Below are positions 45,216-54,272 of a stretch of DNA of 64,000 bases, in pieces. The notes below the pieces were generated by a model. It was not told the origin of the DNA. It made no database searches and saw only the letters and a list, made by a program, of their open reading frames with translations. The translations under genes were made by a program, and so were the position numbers. Numbering within the stretch: position 1 is the first letter of the stretch; every line of letters begins with the position of its first letter. The stretch is taken from contig CP136896.1 of NCBI GenBank assembly GCA_034359265.1, positions 12,059,501 to 12,123,500 on the forward strand, in the 5' to 3' direction. This DNA comes from Canna indica (lineage: Eukaryota; Streptophyta; Magnoliopsida; Zingiberales; Cannaceae).

Positions 45216-45780
45216 ACGGCTCACTCGCCCGTTAGAAAGCCGTTGCTGATAAGTTATCATCAGCAACGGCTCACTTATCCGTTAGCAAGCCGTTGCTGAA
45301 AATTAAAAAATCAGCAACGGCTAGCCTTTCCGTCCGAAAGCCGTTGCTGATAATTAAAATAATCAGCAACGGCTCGGTTTTCCGTTAGAACGCCGTTGCA
45401 GATACAGATATCTGCAACGGCTAGGGCGGCCGTAAGAATGCCGTTGCAAATAGCAACGGCTTGAGCGGCCGTTGCTGATAGCCGTTGCTGAAGACCAAGT
45501 TTCTAGTAGTGGTAGAGAACCCGGCCGCCGTCTGGGGCAGCGGTACCGGTACCGGCGCCGGCTCCCGCGCCTTCACCGGATACCTTTTGCAACGGCGTCT
45601 ACCTCTCCTACGTTCTTGAGCAACGGGAGAAGATCCATCCATTCACTTCCAACCCGGCGGACCAGCCGTACGCCTTCCGCGCCACCGCCACTGTCCTCAA
45701 CCACGGCACTGCTGATCTCCTCGCCTGGACGCTACTCGTCCCCTTCCGCCATCGCGAGCTGATCGTCTCTGTCGGCGCAA

Positions 45781-45899
45781 GATGGGAGCGGAAACTACAA
45801 GACCATATCGGAGGCGTTGCGAGTGGACGTTGGCGACGGGTTCATCGGGAAGGACTTCGAGGTGGAGAACTCGGCCGGGGCGGAGAAGCACCAGGCGGT
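45781..45899 (+). pseudogene. Captured pectin methylesterase fragment
   Basis: Directly after the COBRA-like fragment, in a different frame, the sequence reads DGSGNYKTISEAL. This is the start of the mature pectinesterase domain (consensus DGSGxFxTIxEA). Next come VGDGFIGKDFEVENSAG and AEKHQAV, corresponding to the GDGFIAxDIxxxNxAGxxKHQAVALR block. The roughly 50-60 residues normally between these blocks are missing, so two pieces were joined. The catalytic QDTL and later motifs are absent. Plant pectin methylesterases demethylate homogalacturonan in the wall; this remnant cannot. It ends at the 3' subterminal repeats, after a short stretch with a repeated GTATCGAAAGTCG. Confidence 0.75.
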
Positions 45900-46800
45900 A
45901 TCGAAAGTCGCTGGTGCATCGCTGGTGCCGGCGCAGGCCACGGTATCGAAAGTCGTTGTTATTAATGTTATCAGCAACGGCGTTGCGACGGCCGAGCGGC
46001 CGTTGCTGATAATATTTTTAGCGACGGCCCGAGCGGCCGTTGCTGAGCCGTCGCTAAGTCATCAGCAACGCGACTTTCTGTCACGGCTCTATTGCAACGG
46101 CTCGGCCGTTGCTGATGCTCTTCAGCAACGGCCCAGCAACGGCACCAGCCGTTGCTGATGCTCATTTTTCTAGTAGTGGTAGAGGATCAATTTCTTCTTT
46201 TGTTGCATGTAAAAATTTTTTTTGCTTGCCCGGTCCTCACCGTCTCAATAGGATCGTGTAAGGGATCTAAGGCCGAAAGTAGTTGCGCGATAGCCAATGA
46301 GTCAGGCTAGTGAAAATCGAGTCCTGATCGTGTAAGGGCTTTGAGGCCAGAAGTAGTGGCGCGATGGCCAACGAGCCAAGTTGGTGAAAACCTAGTTCTG
46401 GTCGTGTAAGAGCTCTAAGGCCAGAAGTAGTGGCTCTGGGGGGCCGAGGACCTCACTCGAGGGTTCAGGCCGAGCTCGCCGAGGAGCGTAAGGCGAGATC
46501 GCGCGCGAGGGATCGTGTAAGGTCTCTAAGGCCGAAAGTAGTGGAGAGATGGCCAACGAGCTAGGCTAGTGAAAACTGAGTCTTGGTCGTGTAAGGGCTC
46601 TATGGCCGGAAGTAGTGGCGCAATGGACAATGAGTCATGCTAGTGAAAACCGAGTCCTGGTTGTATAAGGGATTTGAGACCGAAAGTAGCGGCTTTGAGG
46701 GTCGAGGACCGTACTCGGGGGGAAGAGGGGTTCAAGCCGAGCTCGCCAAGGAGCGTAAGGCAAGACCACGTGCGAGGGGTCGTGTAAGTTTCGAGTGATG

Positions 46801-47189
46801 TGGTATTCGATGGAGCGGCAAGATGGCCGTAGAATTCTTGAGCACACACAGAAATGCGAAAAATGCAATTTTTATTAAATAGTAAAAGGAAATTATTCGT
46901 ATAAGAAAGTGCTATTTCCTAATATATATATAACATCAATTAACTAATATTAACAAAATTAACAAAATTATATTACATCAATTAACACAAATTAACTAAT
47001 CAATCAATTAACAAAATTAACAAAATTAACATCATCTACGTTAACATCAATTTATCCATTAATCAATTAACGTCTACATTAACATCAAAATTAACTAAAA
47101 TTCATCTACATTAACATCAATTAACTAAAATTCATCCATTCATATAAATTAACATCTAAATTATAAACTAATTTTTTTTAAAAAAAATG
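46801..47189. other. AT-rich DNA rich in ATTAAC motifs
   Basis: This is a low-complexity stretch built from variants of AAATTAACAAAATTAACATC. No gene. Confidence 0.6.
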
Positions 47190-48647
47190 AATGTTGGGGC
47201 TGAAACCCTAGAGTTTCGACAATAGCCAGCCGGAGAGGGGGAGGGAGGGGAATACCTGAAGGGGAGATCATTGGCGGTTAGGGAGATCTGGAAATCGTCG
47301 GTGAGGGCGAGGGAGACGTCGGCAATGGCGCGAGGCAGTAGTGAGACAGATTCGAGAGACCCGGGGGCGAAGGAGATGGTGGAGATGACTACAAATCCCG
47401 ACGACATCGGCGAGGGAGATCGGGAGTGGAGGAGAAGGCGGCGACGACGAGAAATCCCGACGGCGGTGGGGAGACAATGACAGAGAAGAGAGAGGGGAGA
47501 GCAGGCAAAAGAAGAGGGACGTGCGTGGACACAAATAAAAACACTTATCAATGACGGTTGCACCGACCGTCGCTAAGCCATCACTGCTAAGTGTTTCATT
47601 TTCGTGTCGAGTATGCGCCATCTACCTATTAGCGACAACCTTGAGCGACCGTCGCTGAACTGACGCACATGTTTGTATAATGAACGACAGTTGAAGATGT
47701 CGTTGCTCAACCGTCGCATATATTATATCAGTAGCGATGGCCCCTGCGACCCTAGGTAAGCCTTAGCCGTTAGTGACACTACACCAAAATATTAAAACAC
47801 CGACACTTTTTAATTGAGAAATCGACTCTTTTTTGGGGCCTAAACATAAATTCAGGCGCACAAAAAAGAGTCAGTTTGAGAGTCGAAAAATAAGGGTGAA
47901 TAAATTATAAGACTGTCGCCCAAAGATGTCAGTTTTCGAAAATCGGCGCCTGATATAAAGATGTCAGGTTTCACACACTATTTGCATACCGGCGCCTAGG
48001 TTTAGGCGCCGGTATACAAATATATTTTTTCTAATTATTTTAATAATATATATTAATTTTATTAAAATTATTAATTAATAAAATATATAACATATTTTAT
48101 TTAAATAAAATAAATGTTTGTATTTTAATATAATGTTTAAAATTATTAATGAAATTTTGATAGTTGATAAGATTTTTTAAACTCACCATTATATTTATAA
48201 TGTTCAAGAAGTAGTAAAAAAAAATTTAGATGATGTGGGACTAAAAAAATTTGTATTTATAACAATCAAAAGTTTTTTAGAGAACTATTTTTTAGATGTG
48301 GGACAAAATGTTTATTTCATTTTCTTTATACTATTTTTTAAAAATTAAATTTAAAAGATTTAAAAATATAGAACCCGGCTCCTACTTGGCGCCGGTTGGA
48401 AAAAACCGGCGCCAACCTGTAAAGCGCTGGTATTTACCGGCGCCAGATGTTCTAGCGCCGATTATTTCCGGCGCATGGGCGCCAGTAAATTAAAACCGGC
48501 GCTTGCTGTTTTCAGGCGCCGGTTTCATACCAGCGCCTACAACATGCGCCGATTTTTTTGTGCCAGTTTTTTAATATTTTCTTGTTGTGTGACGACCGAT
48601 GTAACCGTCGCTGATACCCGTAGCAATCAAAGTATTTTTTAGTAGTG
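47190..48647 (-). mobile_element. Truncated CACTA element, 5' end, split by a smaller CACTA element
   Basis: The right terminus is AAAGTATTTTTTAGTAGTG (ending 48647), the inverse of a CACTACTAAAAAATAC start. Subterminal units ACCGTCGCTAA / GCGACGGT flank the inner insertion 47777-48589. Leftward, at about 47520-47240, a GC- and pyrimidine-rich leader ends at a donor-like CCCTTCAG/GTATTCCCC (minus strand), paralleling the organisation of the other CACTA elements here. No left end and no transposase coding sequence are seen, so the copy is truncated. The long frames on the minus strand here are leader, not a recognised protein. Confidence 0.6.
47777..48589. mobile_element. Non-autonomous CACTA element (813 bp)
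   Basis: Starts CACTACACCAAAATATTAAAAC and ends TTTTAATATTTTCTTGTTGTG, flanked on both sides by TGA (47774-47776, 48590-48592). Subterminal motifs are GGCGCCGGT / ACCGGCGCC, distinct from the CAGCAACGGC family, so this is a different CACTA lineage. It has an AT-rich interior and no coding capacity. Removal restores a continuous subterminal repeat of the host CACTA element. Confidence 0.9.
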
Positions 48648-49014
48648 TTCTTTACCAGTAATAAGATGATTGTTTGGGAAATCTAAACAAGAATGGAGAG
48701 AAGCGGATAGACAAGAAGCACAAGCACAAACAGAATGAAATATATGAAGTAGCTAGTAAGATGCGACTATAGACAAAAAAATATATGGAAATCTGCATAA
48801 AGTCACACAGTAGGAATTAAACACGTTAAATGACTATGGCACTGCCTAGACTTCACTTAATCATCGTCTTCAATCACTTGGAAAGCACCTTCACAGGTAA
48901 ATTAAGGACAATCACACAACACATGCACACAAAAAACAGACCCAGTTGACACAAAAAAAGCAACATCAATTTTTCAACTAGAACTGCAGTATTTCCACTA
49001 AGAGAGTTGGCGCT
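48648..49014. other. Intergenic DNA and probable 3' flank of the CEP-like gene
   Basis: No gene. The part next to 49014 is likely the 3' untranslated region of the small peptide gene. Confidence 0.35.
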
Positions 49015-49287
49015 TCAGTTGTTGAGAGGCTTCGCGCCATGGCCGACACTGGGGCTATGTCCTGGAGTAGTGGGTGATTGATATTGCAGTAAATATCTTC
49101 GTCCGTGGCTGTCTTTGAGGAGCTTTCTAGCGTTTGCATCAATATTCAACATGGTTGAAGCAATGCTAAAGGCCACTGGTTTATGGTTTTCTGGCGTTCT
49201 GGCTTTAGTCAAGTGAGAGATCTGCATGAGGAGAATGACAATGATCACTTTTGAAACTTGAGATACATGCTTGGCTGAAAGAGCCAT
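49015..49287 (-). CDS. CEP-like (C-terminally encoded peptide) hormone precursor
   Basis: CEPs are secreted 15-residue plant peptides perceived by leucine-rich-repeat receptor kinases, acting in nitrogen signalling and root development. This 90-codon single exon starts at ATGGCT (49287), giving MALSAKHVSQ then a hydrophobic segment VSKVIIVILLMQISHLTKA, a typical signal peptide. An ATG 27 bases further upstream would add 9 residues; the chosen one has a better start context. A variable charged middle follows. The C-terminus QYQSPTTPGHSPSVGH matches the CEP core (xFRPTxPGxSPGxGH), with Tyr/Gln/Ser replacing the usual FR(P) lead and Ser replacing the second Gly. Seven residues (GAKPLNN) follow the core. 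The hydroxylatable prolines are kept. A TATA box lies upstream. Confidence 0.75.
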   Translation of the reverse strand: MALSAKHVSQVSKVIIVILLMQISHLTKARTPENHKPVAFSIASTMLNIDANARKLLKDSHGRRYLLQYQSPTTPGHSPSVGHGAKPLNN

Positions 49288-49408
49288 GGATATAGCTAGG
49301 GTTATGCTTAGCAATAAAACTAAGAGTCACAAGAGATTGGAGGATGAAAGGTGGAATGTTTTGAAGCTAGGTATGAACCTATAACTTGCCTACCCTTAAT
49401 TATATATA

Positions 49409-49420
49409 CATATATAAAGC
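49409..49420 (-). promoter_or_regulatory. TATA box of the CEP-like gene
   Basis: On the minus strand GCTTTATATATG lies about 125 bp upstream of the start codon, a normal plant spacing for a short leader. Confidence 0.5.
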
Positions 49421-50546
49421 TAAGTCACTATAGAAAGGCATGCTTTGACTCTATTTGCAAGGGTTGCAGGACCCACTGCCTCGATGGAGTGCAGAAGGGG
49501 CCTCTATGTCAGTGGACAGAGGAAAGAAAGATACTTTGGGGCTTAGAATTCCTTCTTTTGGTAATCTTAGTAACATAGCTGAGTATCTTTTCCATTCATA
49601 GTCAGGTATGAGGGACATCTGAAGTGGAATTACCAGAAGAAAGTTCTCTTTGTTTGTATCAACCATAATTTGAAATGATAAAGAGAATATTGTCATTGAT
49701 TAGACTACACTAAGATTTGAAAGCCGAAGGCTCCAGCTGTATCACTCCTATGGACCCTAAGTCGAAAAAACTTAAATGGACAGTGTGCCCATGGAAATTT
49801 CTATGAACAACTGTGGTTGGAGGATACCGAGTAGTTAATTCAATTTAATGATGGATCCTCTGAGTACTAGAGAAGCATCTACTTTTTCACTGATGGAGAA
49901 CCAGATTACCAGATGAAGAAGGTTCCTACAGGCTACAATACTGAAATTGTATGCTCCCAAATAAAAAAAGGAAAGGTTGAGAATTGTAGAGGAAAAATAA
50001 CATGCAAGCTAGAGGTAAGAGAAAAAAAGGCAGAAAATATTGAATAAAATTTCCATACGTACTAAACTTTCTTGTCAACTCTATAGTTCCTGTGACTGAC
50101 AAAAATAAAATCTTTCGATAACTTAACAAAAGTTTATACGATGAAGTATGAACTTGCCTAGGGAAAATTTTCAGGAACGCATAAGGTTAATTAACATTAC
50201 TAAAGTAATTTTTTCCATAGAAAAGTGCCATCAAGCATACTAAAACAAAGAAGTAGACTGTACTTTTCCTCTCGTCAACAGCCTCCATATTCATAAGATC
50301 CAAAACCTATTTTTTATCTTTAATTATCCAGAGTACATCTTGGTGTTCATTGAATTTACATGAGATCCTCATCCGTACTCTTGAGCACTAATTAAAAGTA
50401 CTAAAATTTGATTACCTAATATAATATTATCAATATCAGTCTCACTTGTACATCTTACTTTAGTAAAAGCAAAGGTTCAAGGAATATAGTTTCGTTATGA
50501 GGCACCGCATATAAAAAGGTGCAAGAAAAATACAGAGTATCTTAGA
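49421..50546. other. Intergenic DNA upstream of the CEP-like gene
   Basis: No recognisable gene or element ends. Confidence 0.3.
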
Positions 50547-53426
50547 CTACTACAGAAACCTTTACAAAAACTGGCGCCTATTACCTTTAAAACCGACAAT
50601 TTTTGGAGTCAGTATATATTTTTAGGTGTATTTGATTACACCGATATATTCTTCCGTAAATAGTAAGGTATGAATGAAAAAATGAAACTGACGCTGTAAA
50701 AAGTGCCAGGTAATTAATAAATTTTTAGTATTATTGAGCACACAAGCGCAGGTACACATTGAGCACACCCTATACATGTATTATAAATTTTTAGTGGATG
50801 TGACATTGGATCTATAAATTCTAGGTTTGAACATCAAAATTTTTTAATCTGGTAGAAAATTTATATTTATATTGTGAACACCGGACAAAGCAGTGGTTTA
50901 TCAAAAAAATTTAAATCAATAGATTTCTCATCGTCCGTTTTAATTTTCGTATGTTTTAATAATTTCTTATCTTAAATAGATAACTATTGTTTTATTATTA
51001 AATTATTTTAATAGTTATTTTTTGAAGATTCAATTATTTTTTATGAAAATAAAATAAATAATAGCTTTATTATTTTAAATTAATAAATTGTTTTACATTA
51101 ATCCATACTTTTATTATGTTGTCATTAATTAGAATAAATTAGAATATAATTTATTATATTTTTAGAATGACATTTTAGTTATTTTCCTCTCCATTTATTA
51201 TCTATTTTTTATGTTAAACAAACAAAGTAAATATATTCAATTTTATTAAGATGAATATTTTGGTGATTTAATTTTCTATTCCTTATCTATTCCTTATACT
51301 AACCAAACAAATTAAGTAATTGTATTCTTGGCCTATTTATAATGTCAACCAAATAAGGTAATATTATTCCTAGCTTGCCTATTCCATTCATTGTCTATTC
51401 ATATTTCTTGTCTATTCATATTCCTTATGAATTCACTCCATCCAACCAAACACACCCTAAGGCTTTGGTAAAGATATCGACAGTTTAATCTTTAGAATTT
51501 GTGAGGTGTAACAATTTTTTTTTGCAAACATCCATAACAAAAAAGAATTTAAAAACAAGCACGAAAAATCTGGCGCATGTGTTAGGTGTCGGTTTCAAAC
51601 CGGTGCCTGAAAATGACAAGCGCCGGTTTGTCTCATCCAGGCGCTTGTATGTTTCTCATTTTTTTTCTTCTAATTTTAAAAATTTAAAAATAATATAAAC
51701 GAAATAAAAAAATAATTCCACATTGAAAAAAACTTATTTTTTAAATATTTTTTAATTATTATAAATACATCATTTTAAAAAAAATTCTACTACTTTTAAA
51801 CATTATAAATATATTGGTAAACTTAAATTTTTTATCAATTAATAAAATACCAATAATAATCTTAAACATTATATTAATATAATAAAATATAAATATTTTT
51901 TTATAATTTATATAATAACATATAATATGTTATATATTTATAAATTAATACATATTATTAAAAAAATAAAATAATGTCAGAATATAATATAAATATGTTT
52001 TTTGGTTTTGTGGTCTTGTGTTAAAATGTCAATGTTTATTTTGTAGATTGAAATATTCAGTTTGTGAATTGAATGTAATCTAAAGTTTTTTGATGCATAC
52101 TTTGTAAAAAATTGGTAGATCGTAAAATTTTGTCAAACTATGTGATTTTTTTTTCAAAGTTTGATAAAACAGAGTGACATACAAGCTAGCTGAAGCTGAA
52201 GCTGTTCTTCATTACTAATAAAAACATGTTCTTCTATCTTACATCAAGGCATTATACTGACATTCTTTCTCCTAAAAATTAGTATACTGACAATAACATC
52301 AAATACAATCAAGAGGACCATGCATACATGACTCTTTATCATTGACTTGTTCACTTTCATCCTCAAGTCATTTAATTCTTCTTCTAGTGACTTGTCCTCC
52401 TTTCCATTGCTTGAACTTTCTCTTCCAAAAGCTCAATTTTCATCGGATGAACTTCATTCTTCCCTTTTAATAGTTTAATCCGCTCAATCAAACTCTTCTT
52501 CTCAAATGTTAAAGAGCGCACAATACATTTTTAGTGTGCCCTTGGTCCTCTGGATCATGCCATTCGAAAAAATGACAATCCTCAACTGACAGAAACTTCA
52601 ATCATTAACACTACAAAGATTAAGATGCATTTACATTAGGAAATATGACGCACCGACCAAAATCTGTAGCCCCAAAATCTTCGCCCCGGATTCTTCAAGC
52701 TCTACGAGGTCAAAAGTTTAGTTTTCATTTTGTGTCTGCAAAAAATTTCTCCTCTTGACAACGTAGAATCAACAGAAGCTTCGCCGATCTCCATACTTGA
52801 CATCTTAGCTTCATTCGACGATGCCCTAATTGGTCGATCTCCAATAGAGGAAAAATTAGGGTTCTTTATTGAGGGAAAACATGTGACTCTGATTAAGTGG
52901 GAGTGGACGGGAAAATGACTAGATTGACCTCGTAAAGTGGAAGAAAGTGGAGGGCAAAAATGAAATCTCGTAAAATAAGATAAAGTGGAGGATAAAAAGT
53001 TGTGGGTGGCAAGCCACATAGGAAGTCGTCAGGCCATGCGAGCGTCGTTTTCCTTCATGTTAGCTAAGTTAAGACGACGTTTGACAATTTGGTAGATGAC
53101 ATCAACGAATGTAAAAGTTGTACATTTACAAGTGAATTTTAAAAACATGGGTAGAACTTAAATTTTTTTCAAACATTGTGATTTTTTAGTCAAATAACCC
53201 TAAATATATATATGTATTTGAATATCGGCTGAATACCGACGCCTATTATAGGCACCGGTTTTTAAAAATCGACAACTTTTGGGTGTTGATTTCGTAGTTT
53301 TTTCATCATTCTATATCAATCCTCAAACCGATCCTTTTTGGTGCGTTTGAATTCATATTTAGGCCCCAAATAAGAGTCAGTTTCTCAATTAAAATGGATC
53401 GATATTTCATTACTTTGTTGTAGTGA
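50547..53426. mobile_element. CACTA element of the GGCGCCGGT lineage, decayed and rearranged
   Basis: The right end (to 53426), read inversely, is CACTACAACAAAGTAATG followed by AATTGAGAAACTGACTC and GGGGCCTAAATATGAATTC. This parallels the left end of the intact element at 47777. The left end near 50547 (CTACTACAGAAACC, then AAAACTGGCGCC) corresponds to the other terminus but is mutated. Internal GGCGCCGG-like motifs at 51570-51650 support the lineage. A segment ending ACCAAACACACCCTAAGG (about 51462) looks like the end of another miniature element inserted within. A GRF zinc-finger gene fragment lies in the right half. Boundaries are approximate. Confidence 0.55.
52270..52803 (-). pseudogene. 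GRF-type zinc finger protein gene fragment
   Basis: On the minus strand the ATG at 52803 opens MSSMEIGEASVDSTLSRG, then FCRHKMKTKLLTS, an in-frame TAG, LKNPGRRFWGYRFWS. After what looks like a retained GT-AG intron comes VEDCHFFEWHDPEDQGH, then a leucine-rich coiled-coil-like stretch. The order CxC - TSxTxxNPGRRFxxC - CxFFxWxD is the GRF zinc finger of plant proteins. Here one zinc ligand reads His (CRH for CxC) and another Tyr (WGY for the expected Cys), with a stop at the usual Trp/Thr site. It is therefore non-functional. It may have been carried by the surrounding CACTA element. Confidence 0.62.
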
Positions 53427-53584
53427 TTATATCTCAAACAAAATGATAATCTATCTCAATATGTTGGATCCTCTTATGAAAAATAAGATACGAGCAATAT
53501 CATCTAACTACGTATCATCTAACATGGAATGTGGGTCATAATTTGATACACATGTTCAATATTAGATCGGGCAACTACCATTAC

Positions 53585-54194
53585 CACTACGAAAAAATGT
53601 TTGTAATTGGACAGTTTGAAATCGACGCCAACAACAAGCACCAATTTCAATTAAATTTGTAATTAGAATAATAAATAAACTAGTGCCAAAGATAGGTGTT
53701 AATCTGGACGTTAGTAGAAATGTACGCCAAAACCGGCACCTAAAATTGGCTCTAGTCAATTTGAACGCCACATAGCCGGTTTTGACTTTGAAGCCAGCGC
53801 GGGTGCCAATTCCAATCTTGAAACCAGCGCTAGCGCTGATTTCTCAACAAATTTTTTTTTAGACATTTCTTTAATCCCATGTTGAAATACAAGGATAAGA
53901 AGAATGTGGTCTTTTTATAAATAGATTTGGAGAATCAAATGGGATTAGAAAAATATTAAGCAATGTAACTTTAGTTTGTCCCATATTTTTTTTAAAAAGA
54001 AACTTAATCGATGTTGGTACCCAATTTAATTTAGGTATTGACACTTAGCTAATTAATTAGGCCGCCTATTCCTAGCACCAGTTTCTAAGTTTATTGGTTT
54101 CGTTCTTCCAACATTAATATTATCTGATAAAAAATATCATTTTTATTTTATTTTAAACATTTGTTTGGCATCAATTTTTTAACTAGACGTGGTG
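53585..54194. mobile_element. Possible decayed CACTA element, GGCGCC lineage
   Basis: Begins CACTACGAAAAAATG and contains diverged ACCGGCACC / AGCCGGTTT / CCAGCGC motifs. It may end near TTTTTTAACTAGACGTGGTG. No target duplication is visible, so the limits are tentative. Confidence 0.35.
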
Positions 54195-54272
54195 TCAATT
54201 TTTCTTACATTTATTGTAATATATACACTTTCTTTCTTAATTTTTTAAGTAACTAATTGATTTCTCCCAATA

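Larger units (their letters stand above)
38201..45511 (-). mobile_element. Full-length, apparently intact CACTA (En/Spm) element, 7311 bp
   Basis: The ends CACTACTAGAAAAATGG and AAGTTTCTAGTAGTG are inverse, and both flanks carry GTA (38198-38200, 45512-45514), a perfect 3-bp duplication. Transcription runs leftward: promoter and leader near 45200, minisatellite, hairpin, TNP2 (44023-40544), then TNPA (40468-38903). Subterminal zones (38201-38603 and 45203-45511) contain many CAGCAACGGC units in both orientations, the likely TNPA binding sites by analogy with En/Spm. Both genes are open over their full length and the termini are intact, so this could be an autonomous copy. It sits in the COBRA-like fragment of another family member. 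Confidence 0.93.
38138..45779 (+). pseudogene. Captured COBRA-like (COBL7/10 type) N-terminal fragment, split by the inner CACTA element
   Basis: The left part (38138-38200) encodes a hydrophobic run TVFLVLVVFLLSASTSRS, like a signal peptide. The right part (from 45515) continues in the same frame across one TAG to PSGAAVPVPAPAPAPSPDTF, then CNGVYLSYV, NPADQPYAFRATATVLNHG, DLLAWTLLVPFRHRELIVSV, ending at 45779. The order CNGxxLSY - QPYxFxATATVLN - W - F.H.E.LVS is that of COBRA-like proteins, GPI-anchored factors of cellulose deposition. The start codon is ACG rather than ATG, and the in-frame TAG lies at the insertion site. The C-terminal COBRA domain and anchor signal are missing, so no function is expected. 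Confidence 0.72.
37524..46178 (+). mobile_element. Gene-capturing CACTA element (Pack-CACTA type), split by a full-length CACTA element
   Basis: The left end CACTACTAGAAATATGG and right end CTCATTTTTCTAGTAGTG carry the same CAGCAACGGC subterminal repeats as the elements at 23973 and 38201, so they belong to one family. Flanking trinucleotides are ATA (37521-37523) and GTA (46179-46181), one mismatch. Removing the inner element 38201-45511 leaves about 1.34 kb: subterminal repeats, TATA box (37881-37890), GC-rich leader and splice donor (TTGTTCAG/GTATG, about 38037). Then, instead of transposase sequence, fragments of a COBRA-like gene and a pectin methylesterase gene follow before the 3' subterminal repeats. 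It therefore depends on a relative for movement. Confidence 0.85.
35817..46250. mobile_element. Solo LTR (about 1.78 kb) interrupted by CACTA elements
   Basis: A 5-bp duplication GGATC (35812-35816 and 46251-46255) brackets a sequence starting TATTAGTAGTGTGCCCTAGG and ending CCGTCTCAATA. The ends form a short inverted repeat (TATT...AATA), probably a mutated TG...CA. The left 1707 bp and the final 72 bp make one unit once the CACTA insertion 37524-46178 is removed. A promoter-like TATA box (TCTATAAATA, 37131-37140) lies where U3 meets R. No gag, protease, integrase or reverse-transcriptase sequence and no second LTR are present, so this is a solo LTR left by recombination. The wording resembles Ty1/copia LTRs, but the family is not proven. 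Confidence 0.7.
34335..46800. repeat. Tandem-repeat array, split by a nested transposon cluster (35817-46250)
   Basis: In 34430-35816 and again 46251-46800 a compound unit recurs. A short form of about 75-90 bp runs GTGTAAGGGCTCTGAGG - CCGGAAGTAGTGGC - GATGGCCAACGAGC - GGTGAAAATTGAGTCCTGGTC. A longer form inserts GGGGCCGAGGACCGCACTC - GGGTTCAAGCCGAGCTCGC - GAGGAGCGTAAGGC. Copies differ by scattered substitutions, many of C-to-T/G-to-A type. The frames spanning it repeat with the unit and are not genes. The array breaks at GGATC on both sides of the insert, showing it was one continuous block before the LTR element landed. Confidence 0.85.

Noticed and set aside
47168..47621. Minus-strand frames of 117-131 codons
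   Set aside because: They fall in the pyrimidine-rich leader of a truncated CACTA element, next to a plausible splice donor, with no protein similarity.
50880..51462. Possible complete miniature element ending ACCAAACACACCC
   Set aside because: Only one terminus is recognisable. I could not find the inverse left end or a target duplication, so it is mentioned only within the larger CACTA entry.
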